Of a stretch of DNA of 64,000 nt, positions 16,180-23,268 are shown in pieces. Positions within the stretch are counted from its first letter, which is position 1. Each line of letters starts with the position of its first letter. The position numbers and the translations under genes are program-made. The stretch lies in assembly GCF_001417735.1 (NCBI RefSeq), contig NZ_BBUZ01000025.1, forward strand, positions 651,614-715,613. The letters run 5' to 3'. The notes below the pieces were generated by a model. The model was not told the DNA's origin and did not search any database. It worked only from the letters and a program-made list of their open reading frames with translations. The stretch is from Streptomyces sp. NBRC 110028. GTDB lineage: Bacteria; Actinomycetota; Actinomycetes; Streptomycetales; Streptomycetaceae.

Positions 16180-16620
16180 ATGGCCGACGTCTCACGTACC
16201 CGCGGTGATCTCAAGGGCCACCCCGACGTGTCCGAGATGCGTGAGCGCTTCGCTCGCATGATGGACGCGCGGGACGTTGTGTTCCTCGACGGGCCGGTGC
16301 TGCTCGCCGGTCTGTACTTCGCCATCTCCCCCTGGGTGGTGCACTTCTCGAGCACCAGCCCCAACCTCATGGTCAACAACCTCATCCTCGGCGTGGCCAT
16401 CGCCCTGCTGGGCATCGGTCTCACATCGGCGCCGAGGAGGATGTACAGCCTGTGCTGGGCCATGTCCGCGATCGGTGTATGGATGATCATTTCCCCCTGG
16501 GTCGTTGCCAGGGGGCCGGATGCCGGAATGATCTGGAACAACGTGCTCGTCGGCGCCCTCACCTGCCTGTTCGGCCTGATCGCCGCAGGCGTGGTGATGC
16601 GGAAGGGACGGGAGGCCTGA
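16180..16620 (+). CDS. SPW-repeat membrane protein
   Basis: 146 residues with four hydrophobic helices arranged as two repeats. Each repeat carries the sequence ISPWVV (about residues 50-55 and 107-112), the SPW motif that names the Pfam family. The N-terminal 40 residues are charged and cytoplasmic (HPDVSEMRERFARMMDARDVV). Function of the family is unknown; it is an integral membrane protein frequent in actinobacteria and some proteobacteria. The ATG at 16180 follows GGAGGCGAG, a good ribosome site. Monocistronic, with a strong stem-loop terminator at 16672-16711. Confidence 0.85.
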   Translation: MADVSRTRGDLKGHPDVSEMRERFARMMDARDVVFLDGPVLLAGLYFAISPWVVHFSSTSPNLMVNNLILGVAIALLGIGLTSAPRRMYSLCWAMSAIGVWMIISPWVVARGPDAGMIWNNVLVGALTCLFGLIAAGVVMRKGREA

Positions 16621-16671
16621 CCGAGTACTGAACGGCACGGAACCGGACGCCACGCGTCACAACGGAGAAGC

Positions 16672-16711
16672 CCGCCGGCCGCACTCCCCTTCGCGGGAGT
16701 GCGGCCGGCGG
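16672..16711. terminator. Long stem-loop between SPW and DUF2848 genes
   Basis: CCGCCGGCCGCACTCCC (16672-16688) pairs perfectly with GGGAGTGCGGCCGGCGG (16695-16711) with a 6-base loop. It lies between two convergent genes and should act in both directions. Confidence 0.85.
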
Positions 16712-16729
16712 CCTTGACGGCGTGGGGCG

Positions 16730-17443
16730 TCAGCCGATCGGCTCCGGCATCGGGACCACGTCGTAGGAGCATTCGATGATGTCGCCGGTGGCCGGATCGC
16801 CCAGCTGCACCCGCCAGCGGTCGGCGAACTGGTCGACGCCCTCCGCCATCGGGATCGTCCCGGAGATCAGCACCGTGCCCGGCACCAGGCCGCCGCGCTC
16901 GCGCAGCACCTCGACCCAGTACGCGGGCGGCAGCAGCTCGGCCAGGGTGCCGCTCTGCAGCTCGGTCTCCTCACCGTCGTGGGTGACCCAGGCCCGCAGG
17001 GTCAGCTCGTCCAGCCGCGCGGACACGTCCGCCAGGCGCCAGGCGCGGGCGGCGAGCACATCGGGGCCCGCGTTCTTGCTCCAGGCCACGCCGTGGACCT
17101 CCAGCTCCCGGTCGGTGTGGTCGCAGGCGGCGGTGAGCAGCAGCTCCCCGTCCTCGGCCACGATCAGCGCCCACTCCGCCTCGCCCGAGGTGCGGCCGTG
17201 CTGGACGCTGACCCGGTCGGTCTGCTGGGCGAGGTAGGGCGCGACGGGGTAGAGGGCGGGCGTCACGCTGGGGGCGGGGACGCCCAGCTCGGCGAGTTCG
17301 GCCACATGGGCGGCCACATCCTCCTGGCTGCGCCCGGCGTAGCCCGCGTTGAGCACCTGGACGACCTCCACCTGCCGGGTGGAGCCGTCGGGAAGCGCGA
17401 AGGTCAGGGCGGGGCGGGGGGACTGCTGGGGCTGCGTCGTCAT
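16730..17443 (-). CDS. DUF2848 family protein, fumarylacetoacetase-like fold
   Basis: 237 residues. Matches the DUF2848 pattern: an N-terminal LTFALPDGSTRQVEV strand pair, AGYAGRSQEDVAAHVAELAELGVPAPSVTPALYPV, a central DHTDRELEVHGVAWSKNAGPDVLA, and a C-terminal LISGTIPMAEGVDQFADRWRVQLGDPATG. The SWSKN-like and GTIP segments recall the acylpyruvate/fumarylacetoacetate hydrolase fold, whose enzymes cut C-C or tautomerise keto acids with a divalent metal. No member has an assigned reaction that I know of. The ATG at 17443 is preferred; the ORF extends 48 codons upstream through the operator. It is divergent from an MHS transporter and shares a 28-bp GTATAC-centred palindrome with it, so transporter and enzyme should be coregulated. 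Confidence 0.8.
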   Translation of the reverse strand: MTTQPQQSPRPALTFALPDGSTRQVEVVQVLNAGYAGRSQEDVAAHVAELAELGVPAPSVTPALYPVAPYLAQQTDRVSVQHGRTSGEAEWALIVAEDGELLLTAACDHTDRELEVHGVAWSKNAGPDVLAARAWRLADVSARLDELTLRAWVTHDGEETELQSGTLAELLPPAYWVEVLRERGGLVPGTVLISGTIPMAEGVDQFADRWRVQLGDPATGDIIECSYDVVPMPEPIG

Positions 17444-17489
17444 GGGGCGGGATCTCCAGATCGCGAGGAATTTCCCTCGAGGGGGTTGC

Positions 17490-17517
17490 GCATACGCTTG
17501 GTATACAACAAGTATGC
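17490..17517. promoter_or_regulatory. Candidate GntR operator between DUF2848 and MHS transporter genes
   Basis: TGGTATACAA (17499-17508) is centred on GTATAC, and the hexamers GCATAC (17490-17495) and GTATGC (17512-17517) form an outer inverted repeat with exactly the same centre. The core fits TNGTATACNA, which also appears in front of the GntR gene at 20716-20725. Confidence 0.65.
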
Positions 17518-17627
17518 CGGAAGCCGTGCATCGCGCAACCACCCCGCACGGATCCATCGCCACCCATCCGTCGACACACGCATCCACCGATCACGCACCC
17601 ACCCCCGCACCACCCAGAGGACGGACC

Positions 17628-18983
17628 ATGCAGCGCACCTTCACGAGCGCACCAGAGCCCCGGGCGGAAGGATCCGCGGTCCGCCGCGCCTTCGTCGCCA
17701 GCCTGACCGGAACCGCGCTGGAGTGGTACGACTTCGCCGTCTACTCCGCCGCCGCGGCGCTGGTCTTCGGCGACCTCTTCTTCCCCTCCAAGGACCCGTT
17801 CACCGGCACCCTCCTGGCGTTCTCCACCTACGCCGTCGGCTATGTCTCCCGCCCGCTGGGCGGGTTCGTCTTCGGCCGGCTCGGAGACGTGATCGGCCGC
17901 AAGAAGGTCCTCATCGCGACCCTGGTGCTCATCGGCGTCGCGACCCTGCTGATCGGGCTGCTGCCCACCTACGCCACGGTCGGCGTCGCGGCCCCCGCCG
18001 CCCTGGTGCTGCTGCGCTTCGCCCAGGGCGTCGGCGTGGGCGGGGAATGGGGCGGCGCGGTGCTGCTGTCCAGCGAATACGGCGATCCACGGCGGCGCGG
18101 CTTCTACGCCTCGGCCGCGCAGGTCGGTCCGCCGGCGGGCAATCTGCTCGCCAACGGTGTGCTCGCGGGGCTGGGCGCCACGCTGACGGAGGACCAGTTC
18201 CTGTCCTGGGGCTGGCGGGTGGCGTTCCTCCTCTCCGGTGTGCTGGTGGTGTTCGGGCTGTGGGTCCGCGCCAAGCTGGAGGAGACCCCGGTCTTCCGGG
18301 CCATGGAGGCCGCGCAGGACCGCTCCGAGGCGCCGGTGCGCGAGGTGTTCACGTCCCAGCCCCGGGCGCTGACCGCCGCGATCCTCTGCCGCATCGCCCC
18401 CGATGTGCTGTACGCGATGTTCACCGTCTTCGTGCTCACCTACGCCACCGGGGAGCTGGGCATGTCGCGCGGCTCCGCGCTGACCGCCGTCCTCATCGGC
18501 TCCTCCCTCCAGATCTTCCTGATCCCGCTGGCCGGGGCGCTGTCCGACCGCGTCAACCGGCGGTGGCTGTACGGTGTCTCCGCCGTCGCCGCGGGCGTCT
18601 GGCCCTTCGTCTTCTTCCCACTGGTCGCGGGCGGGAGCTGGGCGCTGCTCACGCTGGGCGTGGTCGTGGCGCTGGTGATCCATTCGCTGATGTACGGGCC
18701 GCAGGCGGCCTTCATCGCCGAGCAGTTCTCGCCGCGGCTGCGCTACACCGGCTCCTCTCTCGCGTACACCCTCGCCGGAGTCGTCGGCGGGGCGGTCGCG
18801 CCGCTGCTGTTCACGACGCTGCTGGGGACGTATCGCGCCTGGCCCCCGCTGGCGCTCTACATCGCGCTCACGGCGGTGGCCACGGTCGCCGGGCTGTGGC
18901 TGGGCCGGGACGCGGCGCCCGCCGAGGACGAGGAGCCGGACGGCGTGGCCGCATCGCACCACTCGTCCGCCGCGATCGGCTGA
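17628..18983 (+). CDS. MFS transporter, metabolite:proton symporter (MHS) family
   Basis: 451 residues with 12 predicted membrane helices. MHS signatures: RRAFVASLTGTALEWYDFAVYSAAAAL at the N-terminus (the FxGxxxEWYDF motif), RPLGGFVFGRLGDVIGRKKVL between helices 2 and 3, and FAQGVGVGGEWGGAVLL in helix 4-5. Relatives import shikimate, alpha-ketoglutarate, proline/betaine or citrate with protons, so the substrate is probably a small carboxylate. The ATG at 17628 gives the normal N-terminus. It is divergent from the DUF2848 gene and is followed after 88 bp by a nitrilase-family hydrolase on the same strand; together with the GntR gene these form one catabolic locus. Confidence 0.88.
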   Translation: MQRTFTSAPEPRAEGSAVRRAFVASLTGTALEWYDFAVYSAAAALVFGDLFFPSKDPFTGTLLAFSTYAVGYVSRPLGGFVFGRLGDVIGRKKVLIATLVLIGVATLLIGLLPTYATVGVAAPAALVLLRFAQGVGVGGEWGGAVLLSSEYGDPRRRGFYASAAQVGPPAGNLLANGVLAGLGATLTEDQFLSWGWRVAFLLSGVLVVFGLWVRAKLEETPVFRAMEAAQDRSEAPVREVFTSQPRALTAAILCRIAPDVLYAMFTVFVLTYATGELGMSRGSALTAVLIGSSLQIFLIPLAGALSDRVNRRWLYGVSAVAAGVWPFVFFPLVAGGSWALLTLGVVVALVIHSLMYGPQAAFIAEQFSPRLRYTGSSLAYTLAGVVGGAVAPLLFTTLLGTYRAWPPLALYIALTAVATVAGLWLGRDAAPAEDEEPDGVAASHHSSAAIG

Positions 18984-19071
18984 CGCACCCCCCGAAGGGC
19001 GATCCCGCCCCGCCCGGGGCATCATCGCCAGGTCACCCACCGCGCCAACCAGGGAAGGCAGTACACACCCC

Positions 19072-19878
19072 ATGCGCATCGCACTGAGCCAGATCACCAC
19101 AGGCCCGGACCCGAAGGCGAACCTCGTCACCCTGCGCGAGCAGGCCCTGCGCGCGGCGGCGGACGGCGCCCGGCTCGTGGTCTTCCCGGAAGCCGCCATG
19201 GCGTGCTTCGGCACCCGGCTGGGACCGCTCGCCGAACCGCTGGACGGCCCCTGGGCCACCGAGGTCCGGCGGATCGCGCGGGACGCCGGGCTGGTGGTCG
19301 TGGCGGGCATGTTCACCCCGGCCCCGGACGGGCGGGTCACCAACACCCTGCTGGCCACCGGCCCCGGTGTCGAGGCCTCCTACGACAAGATCCATCTGTA
19401 TGACGCCTTCGGCTTCGCGGAGTCCAAGACCGTGGCCCCCGGCTCGGAGGTGGTGACCTTCGAGCTGGACGGCGTCCGGATCGGCCTCGCCACCTGCTAC
19501 GACGTGCGCTTCCCGGAGCTGTTCCGGGCGCACGCCGACGCGGGCGCGGTGCTGTCGCTGCTTCCGGCCTCCTGGGGCGCGGGCCCCGGCAAGCGGGAGC
19601 AGTGGGAGCTGCTGACCCGGGCGCGGGCGCTGGACGCCACCGTATGGCTGGCCGCCGTGGGGCAGGCCGACCCGGCGGCGAGCGGTGCCGAAGCCCCCTC
19701 GACCAGCGCCCCCACCGGTATCGGGTACAGCGCCCTGGTCGGCCCCGACGGGACGGTGCGCGAGCGGCTGGAGGCGGCGCCCGGCCTGCTGGTGGCGGAC
19801 GTTGTCACCGAGGAGGTCGCCGCGGTGCGGCGCACGGTGTCCGTCCTGGCCAACCGCAAGCTGGGAACCCGCGCATGA
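19072..19878 (+). CDS. Carbon-nitrogen hydrolase (nitrilase superfamily amidase)
   Basis: 268 residues. The catalytic triad of the superfamily is visible: Glu in LVVFPEAAM (about 43), Lys in SYDKIHLYDAFGF (about 109) and Cys in GLATCYDVRFPEL (about 144). The YDKxHLYDAFG and CYDxRFPEL spacing is that of omega-amidase/deaminated-glutathione-amidase-like members, which hydrolyse the amide of alpha-keto acids or related carboxamides; true nitrile activity is less likely. It sits downstream of an MHS transporter and near a DUF2848 protein, so an imported amide of a (keto) acid is a plausible substrate. The stop codon overlaps the start of a 50-codon ORF (ATGA). Confidence 0.85.
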   Translation: MRIALSQITTGPDPKANLVTLREQALRAAADGARLVVFPEAAMACFGTRLGPLAEPLDGPWATEVRRIARDAGLVVVAGMFTPAPDGRVTNTLLATGPGVEASYDKIHLYDAFGFAESKTVAPGSEVVTFELDGVRIGLATCYDVRFPELFRAHADAGAVLSLLPASWGAGPGKREQWELLTRARALDATVWLAAVGQADPAASGAEAPSTSAPTGIGYSALVGPDGTVRERLEAAPGLLVADVVTEEVAAVRRTVSVLANRKLGTRA

Positions 19879-20027
19879 GCGGGCGGGCCGAGCCCGCAAT
19901 GCCCCACGGCCCGTGGATCTTTGACGACGGGGTGACGACGCTGGTGATCACTTATCCGGCGGCCGATTCGGCGGCCGGTCCGGAAGCCGGTCCGGAAGCC
20001 GGTCCAAAGGCTCCGGCCGGGGCCTGA
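19875..20027 (+). CDS. Small ORF translationally coupled to the hydrolase
   Basis: 50 residues beginning MSGRAEPAMPHGPWIFDDG, with a hydrophobic strand VTTLVITYP and a C-terminal run AGPEAGPEAGPK encoded by 12-bp tandem repeats. Its ATG overlaps the stop codon of the hydrolase (ATGA), and a terminator stem-loop begins two bases after its stop, which suggests real translation as part of the operon. No family was recognised. Confidence 0.45.
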   Translation: MSGRAEPAMPHGPWIFDDGVTTLVITYPAADSAAGPEAGPEAGPKAPAGA

Positions 20028-20028
20028 G

Positions 20029-20059
20029 GCGTCCCGGGACCGGCGCGGTCCCGGGACGC
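20029..20059. terminator. Stem-loop between hydrolase operon and GntR gene
   Basis: GCGTCCCGGGACC (20029-20041) and GGTCCCGGGACGC (20047-20059) are perfectly complementary with a 5-base loop, between convergent transcripts. Confidence 0.8.
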
Positions 20060-20062
20060 GGC

Positions 20063-20698
20063 TCACCCCGCGAGCAGCACCTTGAGCGTCGACTCCAGAT
20101 GGCCGCTGATCGCGGTGCGCGCGGCCTCCGGGTCGCCGGAGGCCACCGCGTCCAGGATCGCCTGGTGCTCGGCGAGCACCGCTTCCTGGCGGCCGATCCG
20201 GTTGTACAACGCCACCACCCCGGCCCGGATCTGGCGGCTGCGCAGCCCGTCGTAGTGCCGGTTGAGGAGCTCGTTGCCCACCGCGGCGACCATGGTCGCG
20301 TGGAAGAGATGGTCCACGGCGATGAACTCCTTGGCGTGCTCGGGCCCGCTGAGCCCGCGCTGCCGCTCCAGCAGCTCCGTCAGCTTCTCGACCGGCACCT
20401 TCCGCTGCTCGATGGCCGTCTCCGCGGCATGGCGCTCGACGATCCCGCGCAACTCCATCAGCTCGGTGATCTCCCGGCCGGACAGCGGTGCGATGTGCGC
20501 CCCCCGCTTGGGCACCAACTGCACCAGATCCTCGGCCGCGAGCAGCAGCAGGGCCTCGCGGATGGGGGTCCGGGAGATGCCGATCCGGTCGGCGATCTCC
20601 TGCTCGGTGAGGAACCTGCCCTGCATGTCGGGATCGGTCAGCACGGTCTCCTTGAGGAACGCGTACGCCTTTTCTCGTCCGGACTGCACTGGGCCCAT
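20063..20698 (-). CDS. GntR-family regulator, FadR (FCD) subfamily
   Basis: 211 residues. An N-terminal winged helix (LTEQEIADRIGISRTPIREALLLLAAEDLVQLVPKRG, described by its ends) is followed by an all-helical FCD domain with metal-ligand-like positions in AVDHLFHATMVAAVGNELL and EHQAILDAV. FCD regulators bind carboxylate ligands and their operators are short palindromes of the TNGT/ACNA type; a TCGTATACGA element overlaps its own promoter and a matching TGGTATACAA lies between the DUF2848 and MHS genes. It is therefore the likely repressor of the whole locus and of itself. Two ATGs are possible (20710 and 20698); AGGAGG directly precedes the second with very short spacing, so the start is uncertain. 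Confidence 0.85.
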   Translation of the reverse strand: MGPVQSGREKAYAFLKETVLTDPDMQGRFLTEQEIADRIGISRTPIREALLLLAAEDLVQLVPKRGAHIAPLSGREITELMELRGIVERHAAETAIEQRKVPVEKLTELLERQRGLSGPEHAKEFIAVDHLFHATMVAAVGNELLNRHYDGLRSRQIRAGVVALYNRIGRQEAVLAEHQAILDAVASGDPEAARTAISGHLESTLKVLLAG

Positions 20699-20715
20699 GC
20701 CTCCTCGCATACCGC

Positions 20716-20725
20716 TCGTATACGA
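20716..20725. promoter_or_regulatory. Candidate autoregulatory GntR operator
   Basis: TCGTATACGA is a perfect 10-bp palindrome matching TNGTATACNA, just upstream of the GntR start. The same core occurs at 17499-17508. Confidence 0.6.
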
Positions 20726-20761
20726 AAATTATCACGGCGAGGAGGGCCCGGAGACCGGTAC

Positions 20762-21796
20762 TCATGAGGCCTCGCCGGTCACGAGGACGACCTTGCCGGT
20801 GACCGTGCCTGACTCCGCCAGCCGCATCGCCCGCGCGGCCTCGGCCAGCGGGATGCGCGCGGCCACCTGGGCGGTGAACTCACCGCTCGCCAGCAGCGCG
20901 AACACCTGGCCCAGATCCTCGCGCGTCCGCGCCTGGTGGGCGGCGCGCCGCCGCCTGCCCGCCCACAGGTTGTAGAAGTGGGCCTTCCGGCCGTTGGGCA
21001 GCAGATTCCACAGCGCGAGCCGGGCGAGCAGCTTCAGGACCGGCGCCCGGGACGAGCCCGGCACGTCCCGGGTAGCCGCCGTGCCGTACGAGACGAGCGT
21101 GCCGCCACGGGCCAGCAGCCGGAACGACTCCACGATGCCCGCGCCCCCGACGTGGTCGAACACCGCGTCCACCCCGCCGGGCGCCAGCTCGCGCACCCGC
21201 GCGGCCAGATCCGGGTCGCGGTAGTCGACGGGGGTGGCGCCCAGCGCCCGCACCGCCTCGTGGTGACGGGGCGACGCGGTGCCGATGACCGCGATACCGG
21301 CGCGGCGGGCGAGCTGGACCAGGGTGGAGCCCACCCCGCCGTTGGCCCCGTGGACCAGCACCGTCATCCCGGCCCGGGCCCCGGCCACCCGGTGCAGCAT
21401 CTGCCACGCCGTGATCCCGTTGACCACCACCGTCTCGGCCTCGGCCGCGCCTACCCCGTCCGGCACCGCGACCAGATCGCCCGCGTCGGCCACCACATGG
21501 CTGGCCCATCCGCCGACCTTGGTCAGCACGGCGAACCGGCGGCCGCACAGCCCCGGATCCACGCCCGCGCCCGCCGCCGCGACCGTGCCCACCAGGTCGT
21601 ATCCGGGCACGAAGGGGAACGGCGGCTGGTCGTAGTACTTCCCGCGGCGCATCTGCTGCTCGGCGAAGGAGACCCCGGACGCCTCGACGGCCACCAGCAC
21701 CTGGCCGGGGCCGGGCTCGGGCACCGGGCTGGTGCGGAGCCGCAGGCCCTCCGGTTCCACCGGACCGGGCAGGACGACTTCGGTGAGTGACGGCAT
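20762..21796 (-). CDS. Medium-chain reductase, NADPH:quinone oxidoreductase type
   Basis: 344 residues. A GroES-like N-terminal domain (VLVAVEASGVSFAEQQMRRGKYYDQPPFPFVPGYDLVG, described by its ends) lacks the zinc-binding cysteines, as in quinone reductases. The Rossmann part carries VLVHGANGGVGSTLVQLARRAG (about 150-170) and VDAVFDHVGG. It probably reduces quinones or enones with NADPH. The start is the ATG at 21796. It is divergent from a TetR regulator with a 185-bp spacer containing direct repeats, which suggests that the reductase is the TetR target, for example in response to an electrophile or drug. Confidence 0.85.
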   Translation of the reverse strand: MPSLTEVVLPGPVEPEGLRLRTSPVPEPGPGQVLVAVEASGVSFAEQQMRRGKYYDQPPFPFVPGYDLVGTVAAAGAGVDPGLCGRRFAVLTKVGGWASHVVADAGDLVAVPDGVGAAEAETVVVNGITAWQMLHRVAGARAGMTVLVHGANGGVGSTLVQLARRAGIAVIGTASPRHHEAVRALGATPVDYRDPDLAARVRELAPGGVDAVFDHVGGAGIVESFRLLARGGTLVSYGTAATRDVPGSSRAPVLKLLARLALWNLLPNGRKAHFYNLWAGRRRRAAHQARTREDLGQVFALLASGEFTAQVAARIPLAEAARAMRLAESGTVTGKVVLVTGEAS

Positions 21797-21821
21797 GGCG
21801 GCGCCCCGTTTCTCGTGAGGT

Positions 21822-21850
21822 CTTCTATCGACTGTGAGAACTTCTAACGA
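21822..21850. promoter_or_regulatory. Direct repeat CTTCTAWCGA between oxidoreductase and TetR genes
   Basis: CTTCTATCGA (21822-21831) and CTTCTAACGA (21841-21850) repeat with a 19-bp period in the AT-richest part of the divergent intergenic region. The second overlaps the small palindrome AGAACTTCT. It is a candidate binding site for the neighbouring TetR protein. Confidence 0.4.
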
Positions 21851-21900
21851 AACAATGAACCTGTTACCATCGATGTGTCAAGCCCCGTTTTTTCCGGCCT

Positions 21901-21965
21901 GCACGAGGGCCGTCACGAGGTCCGTACGAGGGCCGTCACGAGGTCCGTACGAGGTCCGCACGAGA
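21901..21965. repeat. 11-12 bp tandem repeats upstream of the TetR gene
   Basis: The unit (T)CACGAGGNCCGT/(T)ACGAGGNCCGT occurs about six times (CACGAGGGCCGT, CACGAGGTCCGT, ACGAGGGCCGT, CACGAGGTCCGT, ACGAGGTCCGC, ACGAG), ending 17 bp before the TetR start. It may be a simple slippage array in the leader or a set of protein-binding sites with near-helical spacing. Confidence 0.75.
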
Positions 21966-21981
21966 AGGGAAGGGCGCGCCC

Positions 21982-22650
21982 ATGGCCACAGCACGGCGAG
22001 AGCGCTACCGGCAGCAGACCCGGGAGGAGGCCAAGGCCGTGGCCCTGACCCAGCTCGCCGAGGCGGGCACGGCGGGCATCTCGGTGAACGCGATCGCGAA
22101 GGCGATGGGCATGACCGGCCCCGCGCTCTACCGCTACTTCGCGGGCCGGGACGAGCTGCTGACCGAGCTGATCACCGACGCCTACCGCGAACTGGCCGCG
22201 GCGGCCGTCGCGGCCGCCGACGCCGCCGACGGCGCGGCCCCCGCCGACCGCTTCCGCGCCCTCGCCCACGCCCTGCGCGACTGGGCGAAGCGGCAGCCCG
22301 ACCGCTATCTGCTCATCTACGGCACCCCGGTGCCCGGTTACCAGGCGCCTCCCGAGACCACCGAGAGCGCGGGCACCCTGATGCGCACCATCCTCGACGC
22401 CTGCGCCGCCCTGGACCGCGCCGCCGAGCCGACCCCCCTCGAAGCCGAGCTGGCGCGGCAGCTGGAGGGCGTCCCCTCCTGGGCCCCGGGACCGGAGCCG
22501 GACGGCGAGCTGAAGAGCCGCGCCCTGGCCACCTGGACCCGGCTCCACGGGGTGATCAGCCTTGAAGTGCAAGGCCAGTTCAGCGGAATGGGCTTCGATC
22601 CGGCAGCGCTCTTCGAGGCCGAGATCGGCGCCCTGGTACGCGGTGCGTAA
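21982..22650 (+). CDS. TetR-family regulator with WHG-type ligand domain
   Basis: 222 residues. The HTH lies at residues 20-65 (LAEAGTAGISVNAIAKAMGMTGPALYRYFAGRDELL, described by its ends). The C-terminal domain contains RYLLIYGTPVPGY and WTRLHGVISLEVQGQFSGMGFDPAALFEAEI, the pattern of the WHG/TetR_C_13 group that includes many Streptomyces drug- and metabolite-responsive repressors. It is divergent from a quinone-oxidoreductase-type gene, its likely target. The ATG at 21982 follows GAAGGGAAGG. Confidence 0.85.
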   Translation: MATARRERYRQQTREEAKAVALTQLAEAGTAGISVNAIAKAMGMTGPALYRYFAGRDELLTELITDAYRELAAAAVAAADAADGAAPADRFRALAHALRDWAKRQPDRYLLIYGTPVPGYQAPPETTESAGTLMRTILDACAALDRAAEPTPLEAELARQLEGVPSWAPGPEPDGELKSRALATWTRLHGVISLEVQGQFSGMGFDPAALFEAEIGALVRGA

Positions 22651-22703
22651 GCGGCGCGCACGGCGCACACTGGAAGCACGCCCACCGGTGACCGGAGGTC
22701 GCG

Positions 22704-23195
22704 ATGGAGTCCGCCGCCGAATTCGATGTCGTCGTGGAGATCCCCGAGGGTTCCCGCAACAAGTACGAGATGGACCATGAGGCCGGTCGGATCCGGCTGG
22801 ACCGGATGCTGTTCACCGCCACCAAATACCCGGCCGACTACGGCTACATCGACCACACCCTCGGCCGCGACGGCGATCCGCTCGACGCCCTGGTCACCGT
22901 CGGCGAGCCCACCTTCCCCGGCTGTGTGATCCTCTGCCGGGCCATAGGGATGTACCGCATGCGCGACGAGAAGGGGCCGGACGAGAAGATCCTGTGCGTG
23001 CCCGCCCACGACCCGCGCTATGTGGACGTCCAGGACATTGACGACGTGCCCGAGTTCGACCGTATGGAGATCACCCACTTCTTCGACGTCTACAAGGACC
23101 TCGAACCCGGCAAGTCCGTCGAGGGATCCCACTGGGAGGGCCGCGAGCGGGCGTACGCCGAGATCGCCGCCTCCCGTGCCCGCGCCGCCGCCTGA
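22704..23195 (+). CDS. ppa: Inorganic pyrophosphatase, family I
   Basis: 163 residues, the usual length. It hydrolyses pyrophosphate to two phosphates in the cytosol. The active-site motif DGDPLDALV (about 65-73) with its metal-binding aspartates, EIPEGSRNKYEMDHEAGRIRLDR near the N-terminus, YPADYGYI, and FFDVYKDLEPGKSVEG near the C-terminus are all present. Several positions differ from the usual Streptomyces housekeeping enzyme as I remember it (for example MESAAEFDVVVEIPEG rather than MEFDVTIEIPKG, and MYRMRDEKGPDEKIL), so it may be a second copy. The ATG at 22704 follows GGAGGTCGCG. Monocistronic. Confidence 0.92.
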   Translation: MESAAEFDVVVEIPEGSRNKYEMDHEAGRIRLDRMLFTATKYPADYGYIDHTLGRDGDPLDALVTVGEPTFPGCVILCRAIGMYRMRDEKGPDEKILCVPAHDPRYVDVQDIDDVPEFDRMEITHFFDVYKDLEPGKSVEGSHWEGRERAYAEIAASRARAAA

Positions 23196-23268
23196 GCGCC
23201 GGAGCGTAGGCGGCTTGAGGAGGGTGTCCGCACCGTCGCGGGCCCGGCGGGACCGTGCGACACACCCC

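Noticed and set aside
19072..19878. True nitrilase
   Set aside because: The CYDVRFPEL and YDKIHLYD surroundings fit omega-amidase-type members better than nitrile-cleaving enzymes.
21901..21965. Possible CRISPR array
   Set aside because: Units of 11-12 bp follow one another directly with no spacers and no cas gene nearby; it is a tandem repeat.
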